Source: Rheinheimera sp. (GTDB lineage: Bacteria; Pseudomonadota; Gammaproteobacteria; Enterobacterales; Alteromonadaceae). From it: a stretch of 10,000 bases of DNA. The notes under the pieces are model-generated. The model worked only from the letters and a program-made list of their open reading frames with translations. It had not been told where the DNA came from and made no database searches. The stretch lies in the NCBI RefSeq assembly GCF_020217005.1, contig NZ_JAIWOI010000083.1, forward strand, positions 1 to 10,000. The letters are read 5' to 3'. Position numbers and translations under genes: made by a program. Below, in pieces: positions 1 to 6,406 of the stretch (position 1 is the stretch's first letter; each line of letters opens with the position of its first letter).

Positions 1-461
1 GGGCTTTTATACACTTCCACTGAGTTGATCAGTTCAGCTGGGAATTGCTCGTAACGCACGTCACGGCTAGGTTCAGCACTGACAATTTCACGACCATTCA
101 TAGTGGCAGCGTTTAAACGAGCGCCTAAACCACGGATAGAAATACTGCTGGCGTTACCTCTGTCACGTTCTGCCGCTACACCTGGCAAACGGCCTAAGGA
201 GTCAGCGATAGTCACGTCCGGTAACTGACCTAAATCATCGGTAGAGATAATTTCTACCGTTGATTCTGAAAACTTTTTCTGCATTAACGACTTGCTTAGC
301 GTGGCACCAAAACCTCTGACTTCAATGGTTTCGATTTGCTGTTCAGCGGCTTTAGCTTTTTGCTCTGTGGTATTTTCTTCGCTTTGCGCTTGTGCATGCT
401 GCATAGCAAAAATTTGCGTCATAGCTAAAGCTACAACGGTCAATTTGAATTTGCCTGTCAT
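1..461 (-). CDS. TonB-dependent outer-membrane receptor, N-terminal part (cut by window edge)
   Basis: This is the first 153 codons of a TonB-dependent receptor, an outer-membrane beta-barrel that imports a ligand using energy passed on by TonB. The ATG at 461-459 follows AGGGG at a spacing of about 6 nt. Residues 1-25 form a signal peptide (KFKLTVVALAM core, probable cut after AQA). A TonB-box-like ETIEVRG lies at 44-50. The plug domain follows, with DLGQLPDVTIADSLGRLPGV (76-95), SISIRGLGARLNAATMNGRE (106-125) and the FPAELINSVEVYKS stretch. This plug style is typical of proteobacterial receptors for oligosaccharides and similar large ligands, and the LacI-type operator upstream agrees with sugar control. 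The ligand cannot be read from this part. The barrel lies outside the window. Confidence 0.93.
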   Translation of the reverse strand, partial: MTGKFKLTVVALAMTQIFAMQHAQAQSEENTTEQKAKAAEQQIETIEVRGFGATLSKSLMQKKFSESTVEIISTDDLGQLPDVTIADSLGRLPGVAAERDRGNASSISIRGLGARLNAATMNGREIVSAEPSRDVRYEQFPAELINSVEVYKS

Positions 462-543
462 TTCCTACCCCTGTCGGTATCAATCATTATTTTTTTATGC
501 GCTAAGCTGATTTTTTGCTGTCGGATCAGCGGTGCACCCTACC

Positions 544-573
544 TTTATATCACTCAAGGTAAACGTTTACCAA
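544..573 (-). promoter_or_regulatory. Predicted sigma-70 promoter of the TonB receptor gene
   Basis: On the minus strand, TTGGTA (573-568) and TATAAA (549-544) are separated by 18 bp. This would start transcription near 537 and give a leader of about 75 nt. The -35 box lies inside the palindromic operator, so a bound regulator would block RNA polymerase. The call rests on box matches only. Confidence 0.5.
558..571. promoter_or_regulatory. LacI-family operator (perfect 14-bp palindrome)
   Basis: GGTAAACGTTTACC is perfectly self-complementary, with the central CG and flanking AAA/TTT typical of LacI/GalR-family sites. It overlaps the predicted -35 box and spacer of the TonB receptor promoter, which fits repression relieved by a sugar ligand. 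No regulator gene is in the window. Control of the rightward gene is less likely, because the site is about 60 bp upstream of that gene's possible -10 box. Confidence 0.7.
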
Positions 574-628
574 AGTTTTTTACACATATGAAACAGGCCA
601 AACATCAAAACATTGAATTTATTGAAAA

Positions 629-634
629 TATAAT
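629..634 (+). promoter_or_regulatory. Possible -10 box for the CBS-PAS-GGDEF-EAL gene
   Basis: TATAAT is a perfect -10 match about 157 bp before the chosen start. No good -35 hexamer lies at 16-18 bp: the sequence there is close to CAAAAC. The assignment is therefore weak. If real, the mRNA leader would be about 150 nt. Confidence 0.3.
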
Positions 635-790
635 CAGGTAATCGATTTCCAAGAACAGGGAAAACTTACGCTTTAAACGCTGGAACTTCAGCACAACTGG
701 CTTAAGTTGACTGCTGTTGTTTCAGATCAAGATTGCCACCCCGCTTACGCCTTAAACTTTGCTGCAGTCACAGAACAACAGGACCTGAAG

Positions 791-3349
791 ATGAATCAGC
801 CACTTAGCACTGAATGGAGCCCTTTGTCCTCAGGACAGACAGTGGCCCAAGTGCTACAAAAAAATCTGATTTGCTGCGAACCTCAGCACAGCATACAGCA
901 AGCGGCCAGCCTGATGCGGCAGCACAATATCAGCTGTATTCTGGTGAAAAAAAATGAGCTGATCCTGGGAATCTGGACCGAATCCGACTGCAAAAAACTG
1001 GATCTGTCGGATCCGTCAGTATTGCGCCAACCTGTATCCCTGGTCATGAGCTGCCCCGTTCTTTCAGTGTCCGACCACTGCAGCACCAGCGATGCTGCGG
1101 CACTGATGAAACAAAAAGCCGTCAGGCGTTTATTAGTAACAGACTCAGCGCATCAAGCCATAGGTATTGTCACTCAGACAGATCTGATCCATCAGCAGCC
1201 GCTGGAGCATTATTTAGTCTTGCGTGATATCAGTTCTATTCTGGTTGAATTGCCTTTGCTGCTGCAGGCGGAGCTTACCGTAGCTCAGGCGGCTATTCTG
1301 ATGCAGCAAACACAAAGAGATGCCGCCATAGTGCAATTTGACTGCGAGTCTCAGCACAGTGCTGAATACGGCATAGTGACAGAACGGGATTTGGTTCACT
1401 TTGTCGCCACAGAGCGTACTTTGTGTACCTTAGCAGAAGTCGCCACCCGCCCCTTGCTGACTCTGCCACTGCACAGCAGTCTGCTGCAGGCAGTACGGCT
1501 TTTACGTGAACAGGGATTCCGCCATCTTGGGGTCACTGACAGTTATGGCAAACCTGTAGGTCTGTTGTCTCACAACCATATACTGCTGAATATGGAGCAT
1601 CTATATATCAGTGAGTTAAAGGCCGCATTGCAGGCCAGAGACAAGGCGCTGCGCAGTTCCGAAAGCAGTTTGCGTTTAGCCTACAAAGTGATAGAGGCCT
1701 CGCATGATGCTGTGATGATCACAGACGCCAGAGGTGTTATTCAATCGGTGAACCCAAGCTTTTGTAAGTTGACAGGCTATAGCATGAACGAAGCCGTAGG
1801 CCAAACTCCGAACCTGCTGAGCTCAGGCCAACATGATGAGAGTTTTTATCGGCAAATGTGGCAACGGCTTCAACAACAAGGCTACTGGCAGGGCGAAATC
1901 TGGAATAAGCGCAAAAACGGTGAAATTTATCCTGAGTGGCTATCGATCAGTGCCGTAAGGGACGAAAACGGTGCCATCAATCAATATGCTGCAATTTTCT
2001 CCGATATTACAGAACGTAAAAAACGCGAACAAAAAATTCATGAGCTGGCCTATTTTGATGAGCTGACAGGGCTGGCCAACAGGCGTTTATTTCAGGACCG
2101 ACTGGAACAGGCTTTGGCCAACGCCAAACGCCACAATCACCAGTTGGCCGTGCTGTTTCTTGATCTGGATTTGTTTAAGCGCATTAACGATACCCTGGGC
2201 CATCAGGCTGGGGACGAAGCTTTGCGTCAGGTGGCTACCCGATTGCAAAAAGCCAGCAGAGCAGGTGAATCTGTTGCACGCCTCGGCGGCGACGAGTTTA
2301 CCATGCTGGTGCCTGAGTGTGACGGTGTTCATGACATTGAAAAATTGGCGCAACGAATAGTAGCGCAGTTTGATTTACCTTTTCAGATCCAGCAGAACGA
2401 GTTGGTGTTGACCACTAGCCTGGGCATCAGCATCTATCCGCAGCATGGCGCAGATGCAGGAGAACTGCTGAAATTCGCAGATGCGGCTATGTATCAGGCG
2501 AAAGAATCTGGCCGGAATAAGTACAGTATTTACACCCGAAGCGTGGGCCAACGTCATGATCAGGCGTTGCAATTAGAACAGGCGCTGCGTAAAGCCCTGT
2601 CTTTGCAACAAATAGAAGTCTATTACCAACCCAAAGTTGATTTACAGACAGGACAGATCCAAAGTCTGGAAGCTCTGGTCCGCTGGCGTGACAAAGAATT
2701 AGGCGAAGTCGCACCCTCACGCTTTATTCCAATAGCTGAAACTTTGGGATTGATCCATCAATTGGGGCAACAGGTGTTGCGGCAAGTCTGTCATCAGTTA
2801 CAAAAATGGGCCAGGCTGGCAGTGCCTGTCGCTGTGAACATCTCAGCAAAAGAACTTGCAGCTCCGGCGTTTTTACCTCAGTTAAAGCAGATCCTGGCAG
2901 AAACTGCGGTCAACCCACACTTACTGGAACTGGAAATCACTGAAAGCTGTCTGCTACCCGAACGTGCCACTCAGACCCAACAGGTGCTGCAACAAATACG
3001 ACAGTTGGGCATACGATTGGCGATAGACGACTTTGGTACAGGGTATTCCTCTTTGTCCTATTTGCGGCATTTACCGATCAACAGTCTGAAGATTGACAGA
3101 AGTTTCATTAACGCCTTACCGGACAATACCAGCGATCGTCAAATCACCAGCGCTATTATCGCTATGGCCAATGCGATGGGGCTTGATGTGATAGCGGAAG
3201 GTGTTGAAACTCAGGCGCAACAAGACTTTTTATTAGCTGCTGGTTGCCAGCTCGGCCAGGGCTATTGGTTTGGTAAAGCAGCGGACCACTATGCCACTTT
3301 GCAGCTATTGCAAAACCAGATCCCATCAAGTCAGGTAAGGATCCAATAA
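791..3349 (+). CDS. Four-CBS, PAS, GGDEF and EAL protein: probable bifunctional c-di-GMP cyclase/phosphodiesterase
   Basis: This 852-residue soluble protein is predicted to make and break cyclic di-GMP, the messenger that switches between motile and sessile life. Four CBS domains (about 17-275) form two likely adenine-nucleotide-binding pairs. A short helix leads to a PAS domain (about 298-415, ending DITERKKREQ). The GGDEF domain (about 425-585) has an intact GGDEF at 499-503. The EAL domain (about 598-840) has EALVRW at 627, NIS, the LEITES glutamates, DDFGTG at 746, the LKIDRSF lysine and AEGVE, so both activities look possible. The inhibitory I-site position reads RAGE rather than RxxD. 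No membrane segment is seen, so the input is cytoplasmic. The ATG at 791 is chosen because AGGA (780-783) precedes it by 7 nt. Which activity dominates cannot be read from sequence. Confidence 0.93.
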   Translation: MNQPLSTEWSPLSSGQTVAQVLQKNLICCEPQHSIQQAASLMRQHNISCILVKKNELILGIWTESDCKKLDLSDPSVLRQPVSLVMSCPVLSVSDHCSTSDAAALMKQKAVRRLLVTDSAHQAIGIVTQTDLIHQQPLEHYLVLRDISSILVELPLLLQAELTVAQAAILMQQTQRDAAIVQFDCESQHSAEYGIVTERDLVHFVATERTLCTLAEVATRPLLTLPLHSSLLQAVRLLREQGFRHLGVTDSYGKPVGLLSHNHILLNMEHLYISELKAALQARDKALRSSESSLRLAYKVIEASHDAVMITDARGVIQSVNPSFCKLTGYSMNEAVGQTPNLLSSGQHDESFYRQMWQRLQQQGYWQGEIWNKRKNGEIYPEWLSISAVRDENGAINQYAAIFSDITERKKREQKIHELAYFDELTGLANRRLFQDRLEQALANAKRHNHQLAVLFLDLDLFKRINDTLGHQAGDEALRQVATRLQKASRAGESVARLGGDEFTMLVPECDGVHDIEKLAQRIVAQFDLPFQIQQNELVLTTSLGISIYPQHGADAGELLKFADAAMYQAKESGRNKYSIYTRSVGQRHDQALQLEQALRKALSLQQIEVYYQPKVDLQTGQIQSLEALVRWRDKELGEVAPSRFIPIAETLGLIHQLGQQVLRQVCHQLQKWARLAVPVAVNISAKELAAPAFLPQLKQILAETAVNPHLLELEITESCLLPERATQTQQVLQQIRQLGIRLAIDDFGTGYSSLSYLRHLPINSLKIDRSFINALPDNTSDRQITSAIIAMANAMGLDVIAEGVETQAQQDFLLAAGCQLGQGYWFGKAADHYATLQLLQNQIPSSQVRIQ

Positions 3350-4636
3350 CTGCCTGACATTGACATTAGCCTTCAACCTTGCCGCCAGCAGATAGAGGCC
3401 AGCCATCTTTCGATGCAAAAATATCGCGGCGACAGGAGGTGTATGCCAGTAGTTTTGCTGCATACTCAAGGCGGTTCCTGCCTGGCGTACCCGTTGCGCT
3501 AAATCAGTCTGGCCAAAAGCATAAGCTATATGCTGCTGCACAGGCTCAGAAATCAACTGAACCAAAGATAGAATGGCGTGCTTTTGCGCTGGCAAAATAT
3601 CCTGGCTAAAAAAACCTATCTGCCGCATCGCCTGCTCCATTCCAGCCAGATCTGACTCCACAGCAGAGCGCAATAACTGGCGATAGCCCAAACAGATTGT
3701 CTCCGGATAATCTCTGCAGGCACCAAAATCCAGCAGTACCAGTTGTTCCGTCTCAGCTTGATACAGGTAATTAGCAAAATTAGGATCGGTTTGCACCAGC
3801 CTGAACTCAAACACCTCACGAAATAACAGGGCAAAAAGCTGAGTCATAGCCCAGTCACGCACTGGCTGGGGATAATGCTGCAGCGACTCAACAGGCACCC
3901 CTTCAACAAAACTCATAGTCATTAGCTGTGAGGTACTAAGTTCAGGGTAAAGTTTAGGCAATACAAAGTTCGGATCTGCAGCAAGCAAAGCCTGATAACG
4001 CTGCAAATAGGCGGCCTCCTGCAGATAATCAGCTTCCTGATGCAGCTGAGTTTTAGCCTCAGCAAGCACAGAGCTATAGTCAAAACCTTGAGGAACCAGA
4101 CCACTGAGCTTCAGTAACATAGCCACGTTATCTACATCGCTGTCTATACTCTGCCGTATCCCGGGGTACTGCACTTTAACCGCCAGTTTTTGGCCATTAT
4201 CATGATGAGCCAAATGCACCTGCCCAATTGAAGCTGCAGCCATAGGCACAAAAGTAAATTGAGAAAAATGCTGTTGCCAGTCTTCACCCAACTCAGTGCG
4301 TAAAACCAGCGCAAGTTCTTTTGGTAACATAGGATTGGCGTTAGAGCGCAGCCTTGCCAGTATCTCTGTAAGCTCGGCAGGCAGCAGGTCTCCAGCGTCC
4401 ATCGACAACAACTGCCCCACTTTCATTGCAGCGCCACGCAACTGCGCCAGTTTGTCACTGACCCGCATCAGATTAGCTGGCGTTAGCAACAGCTCTCTGG
4501 CCTTTGGCTTCTGCCCTTGTGCCCACTGTCTGGCACCATGCACCAACACAGAACCAGCAATACGTCCGGCTACAGCAGCAAGTCCTCCCAAACGCGCCAA
4601 AGGTTGACGAGGTAATTTAGTGGATTTGTCAGTCAT
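3326..4636 (-). CDS. ABC1/UbiB-family atypical kinase, COQ8-like
   Basis: This 436-residue protein belongs to the ABC1 (AarF/UbiB/COQ8) atypical kinase family, whose members support ubiquinone biosynthesis or lipid and quinone handling, probably as ATPases rather than classical protein kinases. Visible family marks are KVGQ at 72-75 in the N-terminal extension, the alanine-rich loop AAAS at 133-136 in place of a glycine loop, the ATP lysine in LAVKVQYPG (K154), QTDPNFAN (282-289, D284 and N289) and LLDFGA (DFG 303-305). The QTDPN form is closer to eukaryotic COQ8 than to UbiB, which usually has a HADxHPGN form. No C-terminal membrane helices like those of UbiB are evident. The MTDK start (4636) has a weak GGA 5 nt upstream. 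An in-frame ATG at 4654 is an alternative. The 3' end overlaps that of the c-di-GMP gene. Confidence 0.88.
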   Translation of the reverse strand: MTDKSTKLPRQPLARLGGLAAVAGRIAGSVLVHGARQWAQGQKPKARELLLTPANLMRVSDKLAQLRGAAMKVGQLLSMDAGDLLPAELTEILARLRSNANPMLPKELALVLRTELGEDWQQHFSQFTFVPMAAASIGQVHLAHHDNGQKLAVKVQYPGIRQSIDSDVDNVAMLLKLSGLVPQGFDYSSVLAEAKTQLHQEADYLQEAAYLQRYQALLAADPNFVLPKLYPELSTSQLMTMSFVEGVPVESLQHYPQPVRDWAMTQLFALLFREVFEFRLVQTDPNFANYLYQAETEQLVLLDFGACRDYPETICLGYRQLLRSAVESDLAGMEQAMRQIGFFSQDILPAQKHAILSLVQLISEPVQQHIAYAFGQTDLAQRVRQAGTALSMQQNYWHTPPVAAIFLHRKMAGLYLLAARLKANVNVRQLLDPYLT

Positions 4637-4723
4637 ATAAGTCCGGCAGTACATACAAGATACTGACAATACGAAGCTACATGCTATTCGGCCCAACAAC
4701 AAGGCTATCATTCGCTTTATCCA

Positions 4724-4752
4724 TTGGCATCACAGCTGCTTTTCGGCATACT
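4724..4752 (+). promoter_or_regulatory. Predicted sigma-70 promoter of the 214-residue hypothetical gene
   Basis: TTGGCA (4724-4729) and CATACT (4747-4752) are spaced by 17 bp, matching consensus at 5/6 and 4/6 positions. Transcription would begin near 4759, leaving a leader of about 57 nt before the ATG at 4816. This supports the downstream start over the one at 4681. Confidence 0.5.
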
Positions 4753-4815
4753 TTAACTTCGCCCGCAGCATGCAATCAGGCCCGGAAACTCAGGCCGCCC
4801 GGAAGATGTATTGAT

Positions 4816-5460
4816 ATGGATAGCAAAGTAGAAATAGAAAAAATTGAGCACAGACTCAGAGAGATTAACAGACTGAAGTTAAAACTAACCTTTGGTAATG
4901 TGCCTGCGTTTTACCATGCGGTCGCTACCTCACTGGGTATGGCCGAGGGCATGTTGAAGTACGGCTTTGAAAACTCGTTAGATATTCTAACCGACCAACG
5001 TAACTGGAACTTAAAAAATCTTGGCGGAACAGAAGACGCGGCAGGACAAATAGTTTGTCCAAAAAAACCTCGTTTATCTGTCTATAAAGTCTTTACGGCC
5101 CATGGTTTTGAAATTCACTGCCTGCCTTGGAAAGGCTCAAGAGAGTTTGACTTCGAGCTGGCCAATCATCCGCAAATGGACTTTAAATTCTGGCGTCCAA
5201 ACTCCATGAAAACTGTATTCCGTATTGCTGGTTTACATACCTTTATCAAAATGTATTTTGAACACGGCGACGAGGCTGATTTGCAGCTGATCCGTTGTGC
5301 GCACAACATAGCCGAAGAATTTGTTGAGCTTCTGGTGCCACAGTTTGATACGCAAAAAGTCTTTGGCGTCACTATCCAGAACTTTTTCGATTTTGCAGAA
5401 ATGAAATTTAAGGCCGGAGAAGAGATCTATTTACCTAAAGTGTATGCGCTGCAGGAATAA
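4816..5460 (+). CDS. Conserved-looking hypothetical cytoplasmic protein, 214 residues
   Basis: I do not recognise this family. The ATG at 4816 is preceded by GGAAG (4801-4805) and by a fair promoter that lies downstream of the longest possible start (4681). The protein opens with a charged helix (DSKVEIEKIEHRLREINRLK, residues 2-21), then a mixed, aromatic-rich body with motifs such as CLPWKGSREFDFEL and DFKFWRPNSMKTVFRIAGLH. There is no signal peptide, membrane segment, metal-binding cluster or known catalytic motif. Coding quality looks good: one long frame and ordinary composition. It ends just before a strong bidirectional terminator, so it is a single-gene unit, divergent from the ABC1 kinase. 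Confidence 0.8.
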   Translation: MDSKVEIEKIEHRLREINRLKLKLTFGNVPAFYHAVATSLGMAEGMLKYGFENSLDILTDQRNWNLKNLGGTEDAAGQIVCPKKPRLSVYKVFTAHGFEIHCLPWKGSREFDFELANHPQMDFKFWRPNSMKTVFRIAGLHTFIKMYFEHGDEADLQLIRCAHNIAEEFVELLVPQFDTQKVFGVTIQNFFDFAEMKFKAGEEIYLPKVYALQE

Positions 5461-5513
5461 CCTGCGCTTCACGCCTGAGTAAGTAGTGACTCTGTGCACT
5501 GAAAAGCACCAAT

Positions 5514-5548
5514 AAAAAAAGGCAGCTGCTGTGCAGTTGCCTTTTTTT
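5514..5548. terminator. Bidirectional intrinsic terminator
   Basis: A 9-bp stem pairs GGCAGCTGC (5521-5529) with GCAGTTGCC (5533-5541), with one G-T wobble and a TGT loop. It is flanked by seven A residues (5514-5520) and seven T residues (5542-5548). It therefore works as a hairpin plus U-run on both strands, ending the 4816-5460 gene from the left and the cold shock gene from the right. Confidence 0.9.
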
Positions 5549-5593
5549 GTGTTGTAACCAGTGCAATCAGATTAAATCTGTGCCCCCTGGTGA

Positions 5594-5612
5594 CTGTAAT
5601 TAGAAATTACAG
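5594..5612. other. Perfect hairpin over the stop codon of the cold shock gene
   Basis: CTGTAATT (5594-5601) and AATTACAG (5605-5612) form a perfect 8-bp inverted repeat around a 3-nt loop. It includes the TAA stop (5609-5607 on the minus strand). No T run follows, so it is not a terminator. It may stabilise the 3' end of the mRNA. Confidence 0.55.
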
Positions 5613-5816
5613 AACAACAATTTTCTCAGCCTGTGGGCCTTTTTGACCTTGTGTTACAGTGAACTGTACACGTTGGCCTTCTTGCAGAGTTTTGAAACCC
5701 GTGCTTGAAATTTCGCTGAAGTGAGCGAAAACGTCTGGACCTGAAGCCTGTTCGATGAAACCGAAACCTTTAGTTTCGTTGAACCATTTTACTGTGCCGG
5801 TAGTTGTATTAGACAT
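5607..5816 (-). CDS. CspA-family cold shock protein
   Basis: This 69-residue protein is a full-length single cold shock domain, a five-stranded OB-fold that binds single-stranded RNA and DNA and melts mRNA structure. The nucleic-acid-binding motifs are clear: [13 protein letters not shown] (10-22, RNP1 KGFGFI at 16-21) and VFAHFS (29-34, RNP2; most relatives have VFVHFS). The length matches the family norm of about 65-75 residues. The gene has its own promoter and a leader of about 145 nt, as many csp genes do, and ends at a strong terminator. Many genomes carry several paralogues, and cold-induced versus constitutive type cannot be told from this copy. The Shine-Dalgarno is weak (AGG about 9 nt upstream). 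Confidence 0.96.
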   Translation of the reverse strand: MSNTTTGTVKWFNETKGFGFIEQASGPDVFAHFSEISSTGFKTLQEGQRVQFTVTQGQKGPQAEKIVVL

Positions 5817-5967
5817 GGTATATACCTGTATTTAATAAAATTAATATGCCTGGTTTCAGGCGGTGGTGCTGTAAGAGATGTTTTAACTTATGAATACAGG
5901 ACGTACTAAAACAACAGTAACATTCGTTGTGGTGCATAAATAATGAACAGACTAACAAAGCAAGGCC

Positions 5968-5995
5968 AGTGTATAGGTTTTCAGAGCTGTGTCAA
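5968..5995 (-). promoter_or_regulatory. Promoter of the cold shock gene
   Basis: On the minus strand a perfect TTGACA (5995-5990) is followed after 16 bp by TACACT (5973-5968). The start would be near 5961, giving a 5' leader of about 145 nt (5961-5817). It sits immediately after the stop codon of the receiver gene, so the cold shock gene can be transcribed independently of it. I could not identify a clear cold-box element in the leader. Confidence 0.65.
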
Positions 5996-5998
5996 AGC

Positions 5999-6406
5999 TT
6001 ATTTCACTGCGTTATTAAAATAAGCAGTTTTATAACGCTCTATATCTGTCACAAACTGCCGTATCACCTCAGCTTTAGCTGGTTTGCGATAGTAGTTAAT
6101 ATTGTCATTCACCGCCTGATCTTCGACATAATTCAGAATATTGGAGGTTAATAATCCAATAAAACAACCCTTATCAATGCTGCGGATCCAACGCGCCAGC
6201 TCCAGGCCATTACGCCCTGGTAAGTTATAGTCCAGCGAATAAGCATCAAATCTCTGTTGTTCTATTAACGCCATAGCTTCTTCAGCGCAGCCTGCAGTAA
6301 AACAACTCCAATCCGGTCTGAAAGACTGTACATAGCCTTTAGTCAACATTAGGCACACCTGGCTATCGTCCACTATTAATAACTTAAAGGTCATAAGTCC
6401 ATTCAT
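5999..6406 (-). CDS. Stand-alone response-regulator receiver protein (CheY-like)
   Basis: This 135-residue protein is a single receiver domain with no output domain. The acidic pocket D13-D14 (LLIVDDS), the phospho-acceptor D59 (in SLDYNLPG), T87 (LLTSN) and K108 (YYRKPA) are all present, so it should be phosphorylated on aspartate by a histidine kinase. Such proteins act by protein contact in chemotaxis or phosphorelays. No kinase or chemotaxis gene is nearby, so the partner is unknown. The ATG at 6406 has GAGG about 4 nt upstream. A second in-frame ATG at 6394 (MTFK) is also possible and would shift residue numbers by four. No terminator follows, so reading through into the cold shock gene is possible. 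Confidence 0.9.
   Translation of the reverse strand: MNGLMTFKLLIVDDSQVCLMLTKGYVQSFRPDWSCFTAGCAEEAMALIEQQRFDAYSLDYNLPGRNGLELARWIRSIDKGCFIGLLTSNILNYVEDQAVNDNINYYRKPAKAEVIRQFVTDIERYKTAYFNNAVK

Larger units (their letters stand above)
462..790. other. Divergent intergenic region between the TonB receptor and the c-di-GMP gene
   Basis: No gene is seen in this 329-bp stretch. It holds the leftward promoter and LacI-type operator of the receptor, and a consensus -10 box on the rightward side. A reading frame runs upstream of the c-di-GMP gene from a TTG at 707, but no Shine-Dalgarno sequence precedes it, so 707-790 is taken as leader. Confidence 0.6.

Noticed and set aside
292..510. Plus-strand 72-codon frame with a cysteine-rich, membrane-like translation
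   Set aside because: It is the reverse of the receptor's signal peptide and N-terminus, and has no independent support.
707..790. Upstream extension of the c-di-GMP gene from a TTG at 707
   Set aside because: No ribosome site precedes the TTG, whereas the ATG at 791 has AGGA at 7-nt spacing. The extra 28 residues match no domain.
4637..4711. Longer N-terminus of the ABC1 kinase (start at 4711)
   Set aside because: The hydrophobic, cysteine-rich 25-residue extension is atypical for the family, and the stretch lies in the divergent control region.
4681..4815. Upstream extension of the 214-residue protein from the ATG at 4681
   Set aside because: The predicted promoter (4724-4752) lies inside this stretch, and its translation is low-complexity and unlike the rest of the protein.
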